Both the position numbers and the translations under genes were made by a program. Below, one piece after another: positions 1 to 9,684 of a stretch of DNA of 64,000 nt. How positions within the stretch are numbered: position 1 is the first letter of the stretch; the number at the start of each line of letters is the position of its first letter. The DNA comes from Gorsachius magnificus (Eukaryota > Chordata > Aves > Pelecaniformes > Ardeidae), in assembly GCA_034008185.1 (NCBI GenBank), contig CM067086.1, positions 65,952,286 through 66,016,285 of the forward strand, read 5' to 3'. The notes under the pieces are model-generated. The model was given only the letters and a program-made list of their open reading frames with translations. It was not told the origin of the DNA and did no database searches.

Positions 1-616
1 GTGCAAAGCCAGTATTTTCAGCAATCCTTGATTCTTTGGGAGCCATCCTGCTTCTCTCCCATTGCTAGTTTCATACGTTGATCTTGAATTTCCCAGTTTA
101 TTTTTTTGTGTAGATCTCTCTCCTCATTACAAGACCAGCATTTTTTTCGTATGCCTCTTGTTTAGTAGAGGAGACTTTCTGAAAACCTTTTGAGCCCCAC
201 TGGGTCTAAGCAAGATCTAGCAGAGAATCTGTTAGAAGAATCAGTTCTGAATCTGTGTGGGTTTAATTCTATTAAAATGATCTAGTGTAAAAGATGGAAA
301 TTGATGACAGCTTTCACCAGATGGACTTCTTAGTAAGAACAGCAAGTCTCATTATTTCAGGTTCTTTGTGAAGGTATAGTTGTTACTAAATTGCTTAGCC
401 GGAGGTAAGGTAGTTTTGTAACTTACTGACCTACTCCTGTCACCTTTTTTCAATTTCTCCTTGCAGCGTATATAAGATTTCAACATAATATAGAATTTGT
501 ATAAGACAATTCAGCAAGCAGAAGACAATAGTGTTCCTAGCTAGAATCCAAGCAAACAGTTAATTTCATCTTCTGGAAACTGCTGTAGTAATGAAACACT
601 AAACATGCTTTTTCAG
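1..616. other. DLGAP5 intron, nothing else recognised
   Basis: AT-rich, with decoy acceptors (ATTTTCAG near 21, CCTTGCAG near 466) but no exon with a supportable frame and donor. The upstream DLGAP5 exons are presumably to the left of the window. Confidence 0.5.
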
Positions 617-866
617 GCTTGCTTTCAAAGACACCTCGCAGAACTTCCCAGCAGAATTCTGAAAAACTGGCAACTCCAAGATCATCCAGCAGAGCTTTGC
701 TACAGAGCATTCCTTCTGTTCTTTGTAACCCTGAGGATACAACTGCAAAACAAACAACACTGGTGCTCAAAGGCTTCCACCCGGCACAAAATTTGAAAAT
801 GCACCAATTTCCCCCTGGAAAAACTCCCCCACTGGAAAATCTCCCTGGTGGTTTTCTTGAACAAAG
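617..866 (+). CDS. DLGAP5: DLGAP5 exon A (250 nt)
   Basis: Acceptor TTTTTCAG ends at 616 and donor GTAGAC starts at 867. The exon starts with two bases of a split codon and ends with AG, completed by the C of the next exon. It encodes 82 full residues rich in Ser/Thr-Pro sites. Confidence 0.7.
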
Positions 867-3800
867 GTAGACATGTTAAGGCAGTTCTTAATTAACTTTG
901 TACACATAATGTTATAGTTTTAACTGAAAGAATTAATATTAATACCCATTAAATGTTAACCTTCCAATTTGGCAGTGATAAAGGTTCCAAAGAGCTTGTG
1001 TCTTTTCCTTCCCTCAAGAAAATATTAAGAATTTTGCCCAAATGTCATTTTACTGCTGGGTAGAAGTTTATTTTTTGCCCAGAAAATTTGATATAGCTGA
1101 CCAGTGCCAAACAAGCAAGTGTAATTGCAGAAGAAATTGTAAGATCAATTGGGTAAGTCAAAAGATGATTTGAAGGTGATTGAGAAGAATGAAAACATTT
1201 TGGTCTCCCTTTCAGCATTTCTGTAGTTGCAGAAGAACACAGTCCTGTTGCTGGCACAGCAGAGGGAACTAAGGTAAGTCATGCGTAGTTCATCTATGTG
1301 CTTTAAATATTTTGTTATTATTAGCAAAACAAAGAAAGTTCTTTTTAGTAGCCCCAGACACTTGAATTTCTGATCAAATAGTTGTTTAGAAGGAAAAGCT
1401 GGTGCTTTTTCCTTCTCAGTATGGGACTTAGATAAGGACTGCTGCAGTTTGGGGACCTTGTCTGGCTCTTTGGGAGCGATCTCTTGTTGCCTGCTGTATG
1501 ATGACGCTTGTCCCTTGAGCAAGCAGTGTTCCTCTGAAGTCTGCTACCTGTTTTCTAGTGTAAATTTTTTTTAAATGCCTTTGTATTTGGGGACTGTGAC
1601 TAAAGGCAACAGTAGCATTTAGCTCTCTGGGTCCTCATGCTGCCACAGCAGAGCATTGGGCTGTTGTACTGTTTCAAGGTATGGCAAGAGAAGTTGTTCC
1701 TAACACAAGTATTGGAGTTCAGAAGTGCATGCCCTGAAATGTCTGAGGACTTGGTTGGCATGCTTAGGTTTGAGTAGCCTTAAAAAACCAGGAATGCAGC
1801 CTCCATAGTTGAGATGATGCCGCGCTACTCTCTGAAAGCCAGGGCTTTGCAGCGAATCATCCTTTAGTACCTTTCATTGGACATAGGGTATCTTAATTTT
1901 ATTTGTTACTGCTTGGATCTGTGCATGACTGCAGCAGTCGTTTCCTCCCCCCACCTCCCTGTATATTTAGTATATATCTATAAAAAATAATAATCTTGGC
2001 TACCAATTTGTTCGCAAGCCTTTTACTTCATCTGTTCCCTGTCAAATGAGAAGTTGCTTCTTGGTGATGTCACTCTCTGTGGAAAACTGGTAATCTCTAA
2101 TTTTCAGTCTTGCTGATAGGTATTTCTGGAGGGTAAAGTCTCATTAGAGAACATCCTCAGAATGTTTTTGGCACTTTAAGTTCAAAATCTTCTTTCATGT
2201 GAAAGAACTTCCTTTATACTCCCGAAGAGATTATCAAGCTTATAAGGGCAGTTGGGAAATGCTTAATGTGCAATGGATCACAGTGTTAAGCTACGAGCCT
2301 TGTTCTGCCTGTCCTTTGTATAGTGCCTGGAATTAAAACCCTCTCTCTCCTGAATTGTCAATAAAAACTGCAGATTAGATGTATGGGCTCTGTTTGATGT
2401 AACAGGGACGTGCTGGTTTCTGTAAACTCACATCCCTCGAATGTCCTGGCTACCTTTTTCACCTTTGTGCTTCCTGCATCAAAAGCTGACAAACTTCCTT
2501 TTCTTGCAGACAAAACAGAAAATAAGAAAGCTTCCTAGTGTCATAGGTGCTGCCTCCTGTCTGTCTGATTTCACTGATGCTTTCCTTTTGGATCTCTGGG
2601 AAGCAAATACAGCTGTTGCAGCCATCTTGGCCTCTCAGAGGGCAAGAAACAGTTAAAATTCTTCTTTTTCAGGTGCTGGAAAATGCTAGCAGTGAATCAA
2701 AAGTAATGGATGGCATGGAAGAGATGGAACTGTCTACTGCAGAACAGCAAGAGCAGGATATTGTCATGTGCAGTCCGCAGATGGAGACCTGCGCAGGGAC
2801 AAACTTTGCTCAGTCTGGAGAAACAAAAATACATCAGACAGGTGCGTATCTGAAAGCTGCTTAGTGTAGCTCATGTGGTATTGCTGGGGCCTTATGATTA
2901 TTCTAAAGTTTCATGATGGTCTAAACACGACTTTTTGACATCACCATCAATGTGGCTTTGTTCATCTATGCATGCTGTTAGCAAAACCTCCTTTGGCTAG
3001 TAGGACTTACACGGGTGTTGCACATGAGCCAACAGTGCCCCCCGGATTTTTCTGTGTAGTTTCCATGTGATATATGAAGGAGAAAGCTAATATAAAAGGC
3101 TAGAAGTAAAAGGTAGAAGTAAATATTGACAGTTTAGGGGTCTTTATTTTTCCAGTAAATGCAGAGAACAATACTGGGTTTTTATCTTTGGCAGCATCAG
3201 ACTACCTTAAAAAAAAAAAACCCAACCAAATAAAATATTTTTATTTTTCAGATGTTTCATGTAGTGATTTGACATCCACTTGCAGAAATCCTTTTGATAT
3301 GGTAAGCTGACCTTCAGGTTTATTCGACTAGGACAATCGGCATGTTACAGTACTGTTAACCTTTCCTACAGAATCAGTTACTGCTCCAAGTAAATTAACT
3401 CTGTAAGATGTTATCAAGGCAATTCATATAATGTTAAATACGAGCCATGATTCCTGGCTCCCTGCTCAGGCTCACACTGTTATTCCTTACCTCACATGAT
3501 GAGTGTAGGAAGAATTAAGACGTTTGTAACAGAAGAATGTCTGATTCTTATCTGATTGATCCTTTAATTTGCATTTCTTGTGGATTTCCTTGTAAATATT
3601 TACGAACATAATGAATAGCCTGGCCCTTTCCTTCCACTTTCTTCTTGGAGTTGTCCAGGTCTGTCCCATCCTTTTTTTTTCCTTACAGCTTTATCTTTTA
3701 GAGCTGGAAGTAAGAGTCAACAGGGAAAAGCGGGTGTGCAAAAACTTTCAAATTGTTAAAAGAATTTGCGGGTATGGTTTTGTCAGTCCTGTGTGAGAAG

Positions 3801-4445
3801 TCCTCTTTAAAATACGGATTATGGCTTGAAACGGACCACATACTCACTTCTTATTTTACATCTGGAAATAAGTTGGCAAAATTAGGAAAGTCCACGGTAC
3901 TTACAGCGGTGATTTTGAACTGTGGCTGTTGCTTTGAAACAGAATCATATATAAGCAAGCACATTTTAGTACACTTAGTACATCTACTGAATCGCTGCGG
4001 GTTTCAGATCCAGCTGATCCACACTTTGTTTATCCTAAAGCCGTGATGTGTCCACGGTACTGAGTGAGAGGGAAGAGAGCTGCACGATTCTCCACTTCCC
4101 TTGTCAGAGCATCTTCTGCTAGTTTTTGTCCCGTGATGTTTAAGTGGCCTCTGAAGCAGGCAGGCACCTAATGTCCACGAGCCATTGCCTGACAATAATT
4201 ATGGTTGGTCTGGTGTTTGTATAGGTGTCATTAGAGAAAGGGGAATTTGCTGTTGGCTTACATTGTGTGTCACTGCAGAGGTGCTTTGCTTCAAACACTT
4301 CACTCTCTGATTTCTCCCACAGCCAATGATGGATGCTGAGCTTCCCTTCACTCCGGTCAAGAGCAAAGCCCAAATGTTTGCAGCTGCTGAAGCACTCAGT
4401 GACCTTATTGTATTTTCTCCCCTTTCTCCTTCTGGGGAAAAATGA
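617..4445 (+). CDS. DLGAP5: DLGAP5 (HURP), C-terminal exons, partial at the left edge
   Basis: Five exons (617-866, 1216-1273, 2673-2841, 3252-3301, 4323-4445) join with consistent phase into 215 codons plus a TGA stop; the 5' part lies outside the window. Every junction has AG acceptor and GT donor, and each split codon (AG|C, G|AT) completes in frame, which is strong evidence for a real gene. The encoded tail is low-complexity, rich in Ser/Thr/Glu and in SP/TP sites (KTPR, ATPR, KTPP, FTPVK), as expected of the disordered C-terminus of a mitotic phosphoprotein. DLGAP5 is a Ran-regulated spindle protein that stabilises kinetochore microtubules and is phosphorylated by Aurora A. The name rests mainly on synteny: in vertebrates DLGAP5 lies next to LGALS3 in convergent orientation, as here. 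No catalytic or GKAP-domain signature is in this part, so identity is probable rather than proven. Confidence 0.72.
1216..1273 (+). CDS. DLGAP5: DLGAP5 exon B (58 nt)
   Basis: Acceptor CCCTTTCAG and perfect donor AAG|GTAAGT. The first base completes a serine codon; the remaining 57 nt are 19 in-frame codons (ISVVAEEHSPVAGTAEGTK). Confidence 0.68.
1274..2672. other. DLGAP5 intron
   Basis: Phase matches directly across this 1.4-kb interval (phase 0 out, phase 0 in), so no further exon is needed. No repeat was recognised. Confidence 0.5.
2673..2841 (+). CDS. DLGAP5: DLGAP5 exon C (169 nt)
   Basis: Acceptor CTTTTTCAG and donor GTGCGT. It enters in phase 0 and leaves one base. The 56 codons are acidic and Gln/Met-rich (MEEMELSTAEQQEQDIVM). 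Confidence 0.7.
3252..3301 (+). CDS. DLGAP5: DLGAP5 exon D (50 nt)
   Basis: Acceptor ATTTTTCAG and donor ATG|GTAAGC. It completes an Asp codon and adds 16 codons ending CRNPFDM, then leaves in phase 0. Confidence 0.68.
3302..4322. other. DLGAP5 last intron
   Basis: AT-rich intron of about 1 kb. Phase is 0 on both sides. Nothing else is recognised. Confidence 0.5.
4323..4445 (+). CDS. DLGAP5: DLGAP5 last coding exon
   Basis: Acceptor TTTCTCCCACAG. Forty codons (…AELPFTPVKSKAQ…SPLSPSGEK) and TGA at 4443-4445. FTPV and SPLSP are Pro-directed kinase site candidates. Confidence 0.7.
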   Translation, partial: PMMDAELPFTPVKSKAQMFAAAEALSDLIVFSPLSPSGEK

Positions 4446-5585
4446 AGAGCAACTTGAAATTCAAAATATGTAAATTATTTTAACCAAAAAAAAACCCCAA
4501 AGCCCAAGGCTATCTGGAATGCAGTATGCTACCCTTCTGAGTGAATGAATACCTGTAGTATTTTGTAGTGGAACTTAGGAAAATATTTTGTAACGTTTTA
4601 TGGTGCGGTCACTGTGCACTGTAAGTACTGTGGTGTGTCAGTAGCGGGGTGTTTGCTGTATCCAGTGATTGCATAGTCTGACTACAACCGGAAATATTTT
4701 TATTTTTGTATAATTTCGTGTATTTCCTGTCTCCTTCAATTTGGAAAACTATTCATCTTCAAGCTGTTCTGTCCTGACCTTACTTACCTCATGGATTATT
4801 ACTACAAGACACCTATTGGGCTAGCTGTGCCCTATTTCTGGGGGTAGGACTCAGCCCGGTACCTCCCCCCGAGCGCGGTTCCATACTCACATCGCTGTCA
4901 CGAGGGAACTGCAGCACCCTTAGGCTCCTGGAGTTTGTGCATTCACAACTGCCTGGTCAGCAGCTGTGGCAGGGATGGGGGCAGGCAATTCTTTCCTGTG
5001 GGAGTCTTCCTGGTGTTTAACAACCCCTTGCTTTGTAGTAGTAGAAACTATCTCAGAACACGGATTTTAAAGCTAGATAATACCTTTCCCTGGCAGTGCA
5101 TTAAAATAAGTATTGACCATTATTTCCTTTAAGGACACAGTTATCTATCGACTGTCTTAAGTAGCTTCAAGCCAAACCTTGTTCTCTTTGCTTTTTCATG
5201 TGAAAATCTTTTAACCTCTGTCTCTGAACACTTGACACATTAACCTCAGCTTCTCTTTGCATCTTGTTCCTTATGCATTCTCCTGTCTGGACTGTAATAT
5301 ATTTATGCATAAGGAGCATGCCAGTTATATATATGCTATATTTGAGGAGTAGTATTAGAGTACCTCCAGTTGTTATATTTTTAACAAATACCTGACTGGG
5401 CTGCTTCTTGTAATGGTGGCCTTAGTGTAATATAAACATTCTTCTGCTAGGCTTTATTTTAAACCAAAAAAAGGTAATTCAGATCCCTCAGCAAAAAGCA
5501 TTGCCACTCCACTCGCCTGACTTAGGTTTTCACCTGGACGCTGTGTACCAATTACACTGAAATAAACAGAGGAAGCTCCTGTGAC
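4446..5585 (+). other. DLGAP5: Probable DLGAP5 3'UTR
   Basis: AT-rich sequence after the stop, without ORF of note, running to the first well-placed AATAAA at 5561-5566. The exact cleavage site cannot be seen. Confidence 0.5.
5561..5566 (+). terminator. DLGAP5: Candidate poly(A) signal of DLGAP5
   Basis: AATAAA about 1.1 kb past the stop codon. It is the last canonical hexamer before the LTR and the convergent LGALS3 gene. Confidence 0.45.
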
Positions 5586-7264
5586 TCGGTGTTACGGTGC
5601 TGGAATTGACTTTCTTCATTACTAAACTCCAGTTATACGGATCGCTTCAAACAGAAACCTTGACTTGCCTGCTCTGTTCAGTCATTGGTGCTGCAGTGAA
5701 TAGTGGTAACGAGGGGTTTCTGACATCTGACGGGTACGCTTGAGCGGATGTTAGCAGCATGCTCATCAAGGCTGCTGCATCTGCTGGAAATTTCAGCCCT
5801 GTGCGTGTTGTACCTTGGCATCGCCAAGTGTAAATGAAGTGACTTATAAAAAGAGCACGAGACATGTTGAAGGGATCCCTGAAAACTCCAGTCGTGGCTA
5901 TTTTTCTGTTCTTGTTTTGCAGACAAGATCAGGAGAATGACTCACAGTGGAGGGAACATAAAATATTTTTTTTTTTTTGAACCAGTGTGACTCATGGGGT
6001 GAACTTGCCACTAAACCTCCCCACCCTTGAAACCAGTCTTGACTCACGCAGAAGTAATGAGGGGAGAGAGGCTGTTGTGGTTTAACCTGGCAGGCAGCTG
6101 AGCGCCACCTCCAGGGGGATGGGGGAGAGAATAGGGGGGAAAAAATAAAATCTGTGAGTTGAGGTAAAGGCAGTTTAATAAAACCGCAGAGGAAAAAAAA
6201 ATAAATAATAATGGTAAGAGAATGTACAAACCAAATGATGCACAATGCAGTTGCTCACCACCTGCTGACTGATGCCCATCCCATCCCTGAGCAGCAATTG
6301 CTCTCCCCCTGGTCAGCTCCCCCCCAGTTTCTATACTGGGCATGAGGCTCTATGGTCTGGAATAGCCCTTGGGCCAGTTGGGCTCAGCTGTCCTGGCCGT
6401 GCCTCCTCCAAGGTCCTTGTGACCCTGGCAGAGCAGGGGAAGCTGAAAAGTCCTTGCCTGGTGTAAGCACCACTTAGCAACACCTAAACATGTGTGTTAT
6501 CAACATTCTTCTCATACTAAACCCAAAACACAGCGCTGTGCCAGCTGCTAAGAAGCAAATTAACTCTGTCCCAGCTGAAACCGGGACAGAAGCACGAGGC
6601 TCACGACCTGCTCCACAGAGCGTGTAACACTTGTACAAGCTGGATCTCCCTTGGGAGGGAAGTGTGTTCAAGACAGGCTGATTTGGACCACCAAAGGGGC
6701 AGAATGGGCCTTTGAGACGAAGGAGAGGGGTAACTTTTCTAGCTATGGTCTAGGGGAGAGGTTTTGCTTCTTCCCCTTGAAATACCTCACTCTGGCCAGG
6801 CTCAGAGGCTCTGTTCCCTGTTTTCCAGTGTTTCCTAGTGGACAACTTCAGGGAGGCAACGCTTCCGTGAATTCTGCACAACCCATCATAGCCTGATTGT
6901 GCTGCTCCTCCTCCGTGTGGGGAACTTAAGTCCTTTGCTGCACTATTTCAATTCCTTAAGCACAAAAGGAAAAAGGAATTCTACCCAGCAGAGCAACTGA
7001 GGCTCAAGATACCACGCTGCTGACTGCTGCCTGGCACTTGGAGAAGGTGGGGTTGAAGGTTGTGGTCCTTGTTGGCAGGACCAGTGGCAGCGCGTTGCAG
7101 GCTGCTTTCCCAAGTATTCGTACTCCCCTCCATACAAACCAAACTGCCCCTAGTCGTCATCTTTTGGCAAGGAGATTCTTTCTTTCTACAGTTCAGATGC
7201 TTCCCCATTTGAACTTGGCTCGCTGGAGGATGCCGTGTCTTTTGAGATTATATTGACAACAAAT
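5586..7264. other. Intergenic gap between convergent DLGAP5 and LGALS3
   Basis: About 1.7 kb between the two 3' ends. Apart from the solo LTR, no gene or RNA is recognised. Confidence 0.5.
6073..6588 (-). mobile_element. Solo LTR of an avian endogenous retrovirus
   Basis: A 516-bp element with TG…CA ends. On the minus strand it starts TGTCCCGGTTTCAGCTGGGA and ends …GGTTAAACCACAACA, the signature of an LTR family common across bird genomes. A TATA-like AGTATAGAAAC lies near 6330 on that strand. A near-match 5-bp target duplication flanks it (GAGGC at 6068-6072, GAAGC at 6589-6593). No internal retroviral coding sequence is next to it, so it is a solo LTR left by recombination. The family assignment is from memory and the ERV class is not decided. 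Confidence 0.75.
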
Positions 7265-7376
7265 TCTACTTGTGAAAGTACATTTATTACCTCAAATTAT
7301 TCATGTAAGAAAGAAGGCAGTTCCGTTACAGCCATATCAAGAGCACTGAGTTTGCATTAAGATGATGCCACCGTAG
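7265..7376 (-). other. LGALS3: LGALS3 3'UTR
   Basis: Short UTR ending just past an AATAAA on the minus strand (7283-7288). The end is estimated. Confidence 0.6.
7283..7288 (-). terminator. LGALS3: LGALS3 poly(A) signal
   Basis: AATAAA (TTTATT on +) about 90 nt beyond the stop codon. Confidence 0.65.
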
Positions 7377-7532
7377 TTATATCATGGTCGGCGTGACGCT
7401 GGCGAGGGTGACGTCCCCAGCAATGCAGAGTTTGGTGACCTCGTTCAGCCGCTTCTCGCGGAAGCTGTACTGCAGCAAGTGGGCATCGTTGACTGCTACC
7501 TTGAAGTGATCCACCTCGCAAAGGATCTGGAG
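7377..7532 (-). CDS. LGALS3: LGALS3 exon 6: C-terminal strands and stop
   Basis: Acceptor TTATTCCAG, 51 codons and TAA at 7377-7379. It ends VTPTMI, close to the conserved galectin-3 terminus, and contains [15 protein letters not shown]. Confidence 0.95.
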   Translation of the reverse strand, partial: LQILCEVDHFKVAVNDAHLLQYSFREKRLNEVTKLCIAGDVTLASVTPTMI

Positions 7533-9679
7533 CTGGAATAAACACACACCCCCACCCCCCCAAAAGACAACCATTGCATTTGTTCTGGGAAGAAGTTTTA
7601 AGCCACAGAAGAGCAGGCTGGCGCTGGCTAAAGGCTGCTGCCAGCCAAGTCCAGAACATACATGGCCGAGCCGGTGTGGGAACTCTTGGCTGCAAAAAGA
7701 CCGGTCACCTTTGCCTTCCCCAAAGCCCCACTGTCCTCTTCCTCCTTTGTGTTTTAGCCCCCAGTTTCTGCCTCCTCGTGCCTAGGACAGTCTTTTCAAG
7801 AAGCAGCACCGTACGGTTCACGCAGCGAGAGCCAAATGTGAACCTGTTTTGCAGGAAGCTTGTGAGGGGAGCTTGGCCGCTAACGGGGAAAAATGCCTTA
7901 CAGAAACCTGCCCAACGACTGCAGAACGACAGTATAAATAAGGAGGATTTAATAATGAATGGGAATAATGGAGAATTTAAAGCCCAGGCACCTGGCCCCG
8001 CAGGAGGGGTTAAGAAGGGAAGCAGAGCGGGTGGCTGCCCCGAAAGCACCTCTGGGCGCTGATCTGTGCAAAAGCACCAAGGTCATAGAATCACAGAATC
8101 ATTTAGGTTGGAAAAGACCTTTAAGATCATCAAGTCCAACCGGTCCTCAAATCACAGACCCGTTTAGGTTGGAAAAGACCTTTAAGATCATCAAGTCCAA
8201 CCGGTTCTCACCATGAGTCCTGTGCCATGGCCCTGACTGAACCATCCCAGCACAAGGTGCAGGAGCTGTTGGCACATTAATACTAAATTGGGGGTTTGGG
8301 ATTTGGGTTTTTTTGGTACCTTGAAGGGTTTTCCAGCTTCAAATGGAAACCGCGGAGCTGTCCTCTCCTCCTTTCCCCAGTTATTCTGGAACATTGAATT
8401 ACAGACGATGACTTTCCGGTTGTCTTCATTAAAGCGGGGATTGAAGTGGAAGGCAATATCACTCCCTTTCTTGAAATCCAGTGAAAACCTGCAAGGACAG
8501 TACCCAATTTGCTCCTTTTTCTACGAAAGCCCCGGACTCTCTTACAGGACTTGCCAAAAGTAGCAGCAAGCTGGCAGGAAAAAAAAACCCCACCACAGAC
8601 CCCATTGGGCAATGGCAGGGCATTTACATATTTATTTTGTGTAATATTTTGATTTTACACCAGGCAGGTGTTATTGGGGAACGGAAAGCAAATTCCAGCC
8701 GCCCTGCTCCATCCAGCAGTGCCCCACAGAACATCCCCCCCCACCCCTGTACCTGTTTGGGTTGGGGTTGATGCTCCCTGTGATGGTTATGAGCAGCCGA
8801 GGGACAAGTCCAGCCTGCAGGGGCAGCTCGAAGGGGACTTTCTGGGAGACAGCAGGGGTGTGATGTTAGCAGAAAACCACGTCCAAAGCCAAATGCTCAG
8901 GCACCGGCTGGCTCTCGGTGTGACAACACACCGGGGCAGCCCTGTGGCACAGTGACAACCTGTGCCACCCCCGCCCCGAGGACAGCCAGCCCCAGGTCCC
9001 TCCCGTGGGCAAGCAAAATCAGGCAGTGAAGACACAGAAACCCTTATAATATGATGGAGCCTTTACCATCGGAGGAGTCGGTCCCCCCTGCGGAGGAGGG
9101 GGCCCAAATCCAGGGCCACTGGGTGGTTGTCCTGGGGCAGGATACGGCCCCGGTCCTGCTGGTGCTCCAGGGAACGCTCCAGGTGCTCCTGGATAGGGTC
9201 CGTGTCCTGCTGGTCCTCCAGGATAGGGCCCTGGTGCTCCAGGATAGGGCCCCGGAGGGCCAGGGTACGCTGGGAACCCCCCAGGAGCCGGCGGCTGGTT
9301 GCCCCAGGAGGGCCAACCTTGGGGTGGGGGGGCAGAGGGAGCAGGGTTGCTGCCCGTGGGCAAGGCGTCGGATAACTGGGGACAGAGGGGAGAGGAGGAG
9401 GGTGAGGTGGGTGACGTTAATCCCGGGGTCAGCTTGAGCCCTCCAACACCCAGCTTTGGCACCAAGGGCGAGCGCTCAGCTGCTCAGTGAGTGCCTGGGC
9501 TGAGATTTCCAGAAAACCAGTAAATGGGGATGTAAACGGAGCAGATTTGGGGAGTTATGCAGGTTAGCAAAGCCAAGCCCCCACCCCTGCCCAACGTCCC
9601 CGCTTCGAGGCAAGTCAACAATCGCAGCTCCCGCTATTTTTGTAAAGCAAGCCATACTCACAGAGAAACCGTCTGACAT
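7377..9679 (-). CDS. LGALS3: Galectin-3
   Basis: Complete coding sequence in five exons (9662-9679, 9067-9375, 8753-8841, 8320-8488, 7377-7532), 741 nt, 246 residues against 250 in human. Galectin-3 is the chimera-type, β-galactoside-binding lectin acting in cytosol, nucleus and, after non-classical export, at the cell surface. Residues 1-109 are the disordered N-terminal part: MSDGFSLSDALP, QGWP, then Pro/Gly/Tyr repeats of PYPG type that drive oligomerisation. Residues from about 110 form the carbohydrate-recognition domain, with the sugar-binding set all present: H153, N155, R157 (HFNPR), N169, W176, E179, R181 (WGKEER). Ser6 matches the position of the known casein-kinase site. The NWGR motif of mammals reads NWGK here. 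The first coding exon holds only six codons. There is no signal peptide, as usual for the family. Confidence 0.96.
7533..8319. other. LGALS3 last intron
   Basis: Holds a CR1 tail with a 61-bp tandem duplication (8084-8216). ORFs crossing this stretch are chance. Confidence 0.6.
8084..8216 (-). mobile_element. CR1 LINE 3' end, tail duplicated in tandem
   Basis: Begins TCATAGAATCACAGAATCAT and carries GGTTGGAAAAGACC, diagnostic of bird CR1 3' ends in minus orientation. A unit of 61 bp occurs twice (8089-8149 and 8150-8210) with few differences. Confidence 0.85.
8320..8488 (-). CDS. LGALS3: LGALS3 exon 5: sugar-binding core
   Basis: 169 nt, one base in and phase 0 out (CTTCAAG|GTACC). It holds HFNPRF, VIVCN and NNWGKEER, the contact residues for β-galactosides. 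Confidence 0.95.
8753..8841 (-). CDS. LGALS3: LGALS3 exon 4: start of the lectin domain
   Basis: 89 nt, the same length I recall for the human exon. It encodes [20 protein letters not shown] and onward to NPNPN, with the arginine codon AG|G split across the next intron. Confidence 0.93.
9067..9375 (-). CDS. LGALS3: LGALS3 exon 3: Pro/Gly/Tyr-rich N-terminal repeat domain
   Basis: 309 nt, phase 0 at both ends, acceptor TCCCCAG and donor ATG|GTAAAG. It encodes [17 protein letters not shown] and a run of PYPG/AYPG/AFPG-like units, ending PTPPM. Confidence 0.93.
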
Positions 9680-9684
9680 TTTTC
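9662..9684 (-). CDS. LGALS3: LGALS3 exon 2: five 5'UTR bases plus six codons
   Basis: Micro-exon between acceptor TTTTAG and donor TCT|GTGAGT. It contains GAAAA, then ATG TCA GAC GGT TTC TCT (MSDGFS); coding part is 9662-9679. The intron after it is phase 0. Confidence 0.9.

Noticed and set aside
2441..2656. Possible extra DLGAP5 exon after the acceptor CTTTTCTTGCAG near 2,510
   Set aside because: Exons B and C already join in phase 0 without it, no GT donor follows in the open frame, and the peptide shows no match to the flanking style.
7574..8062. 162-codon ORF on the + strand inside LGALS3
   Set aside because: It overlaps an intron and partly a CR1-adjacent stretch, has no domain features, and is antisense to a well-supported gene.
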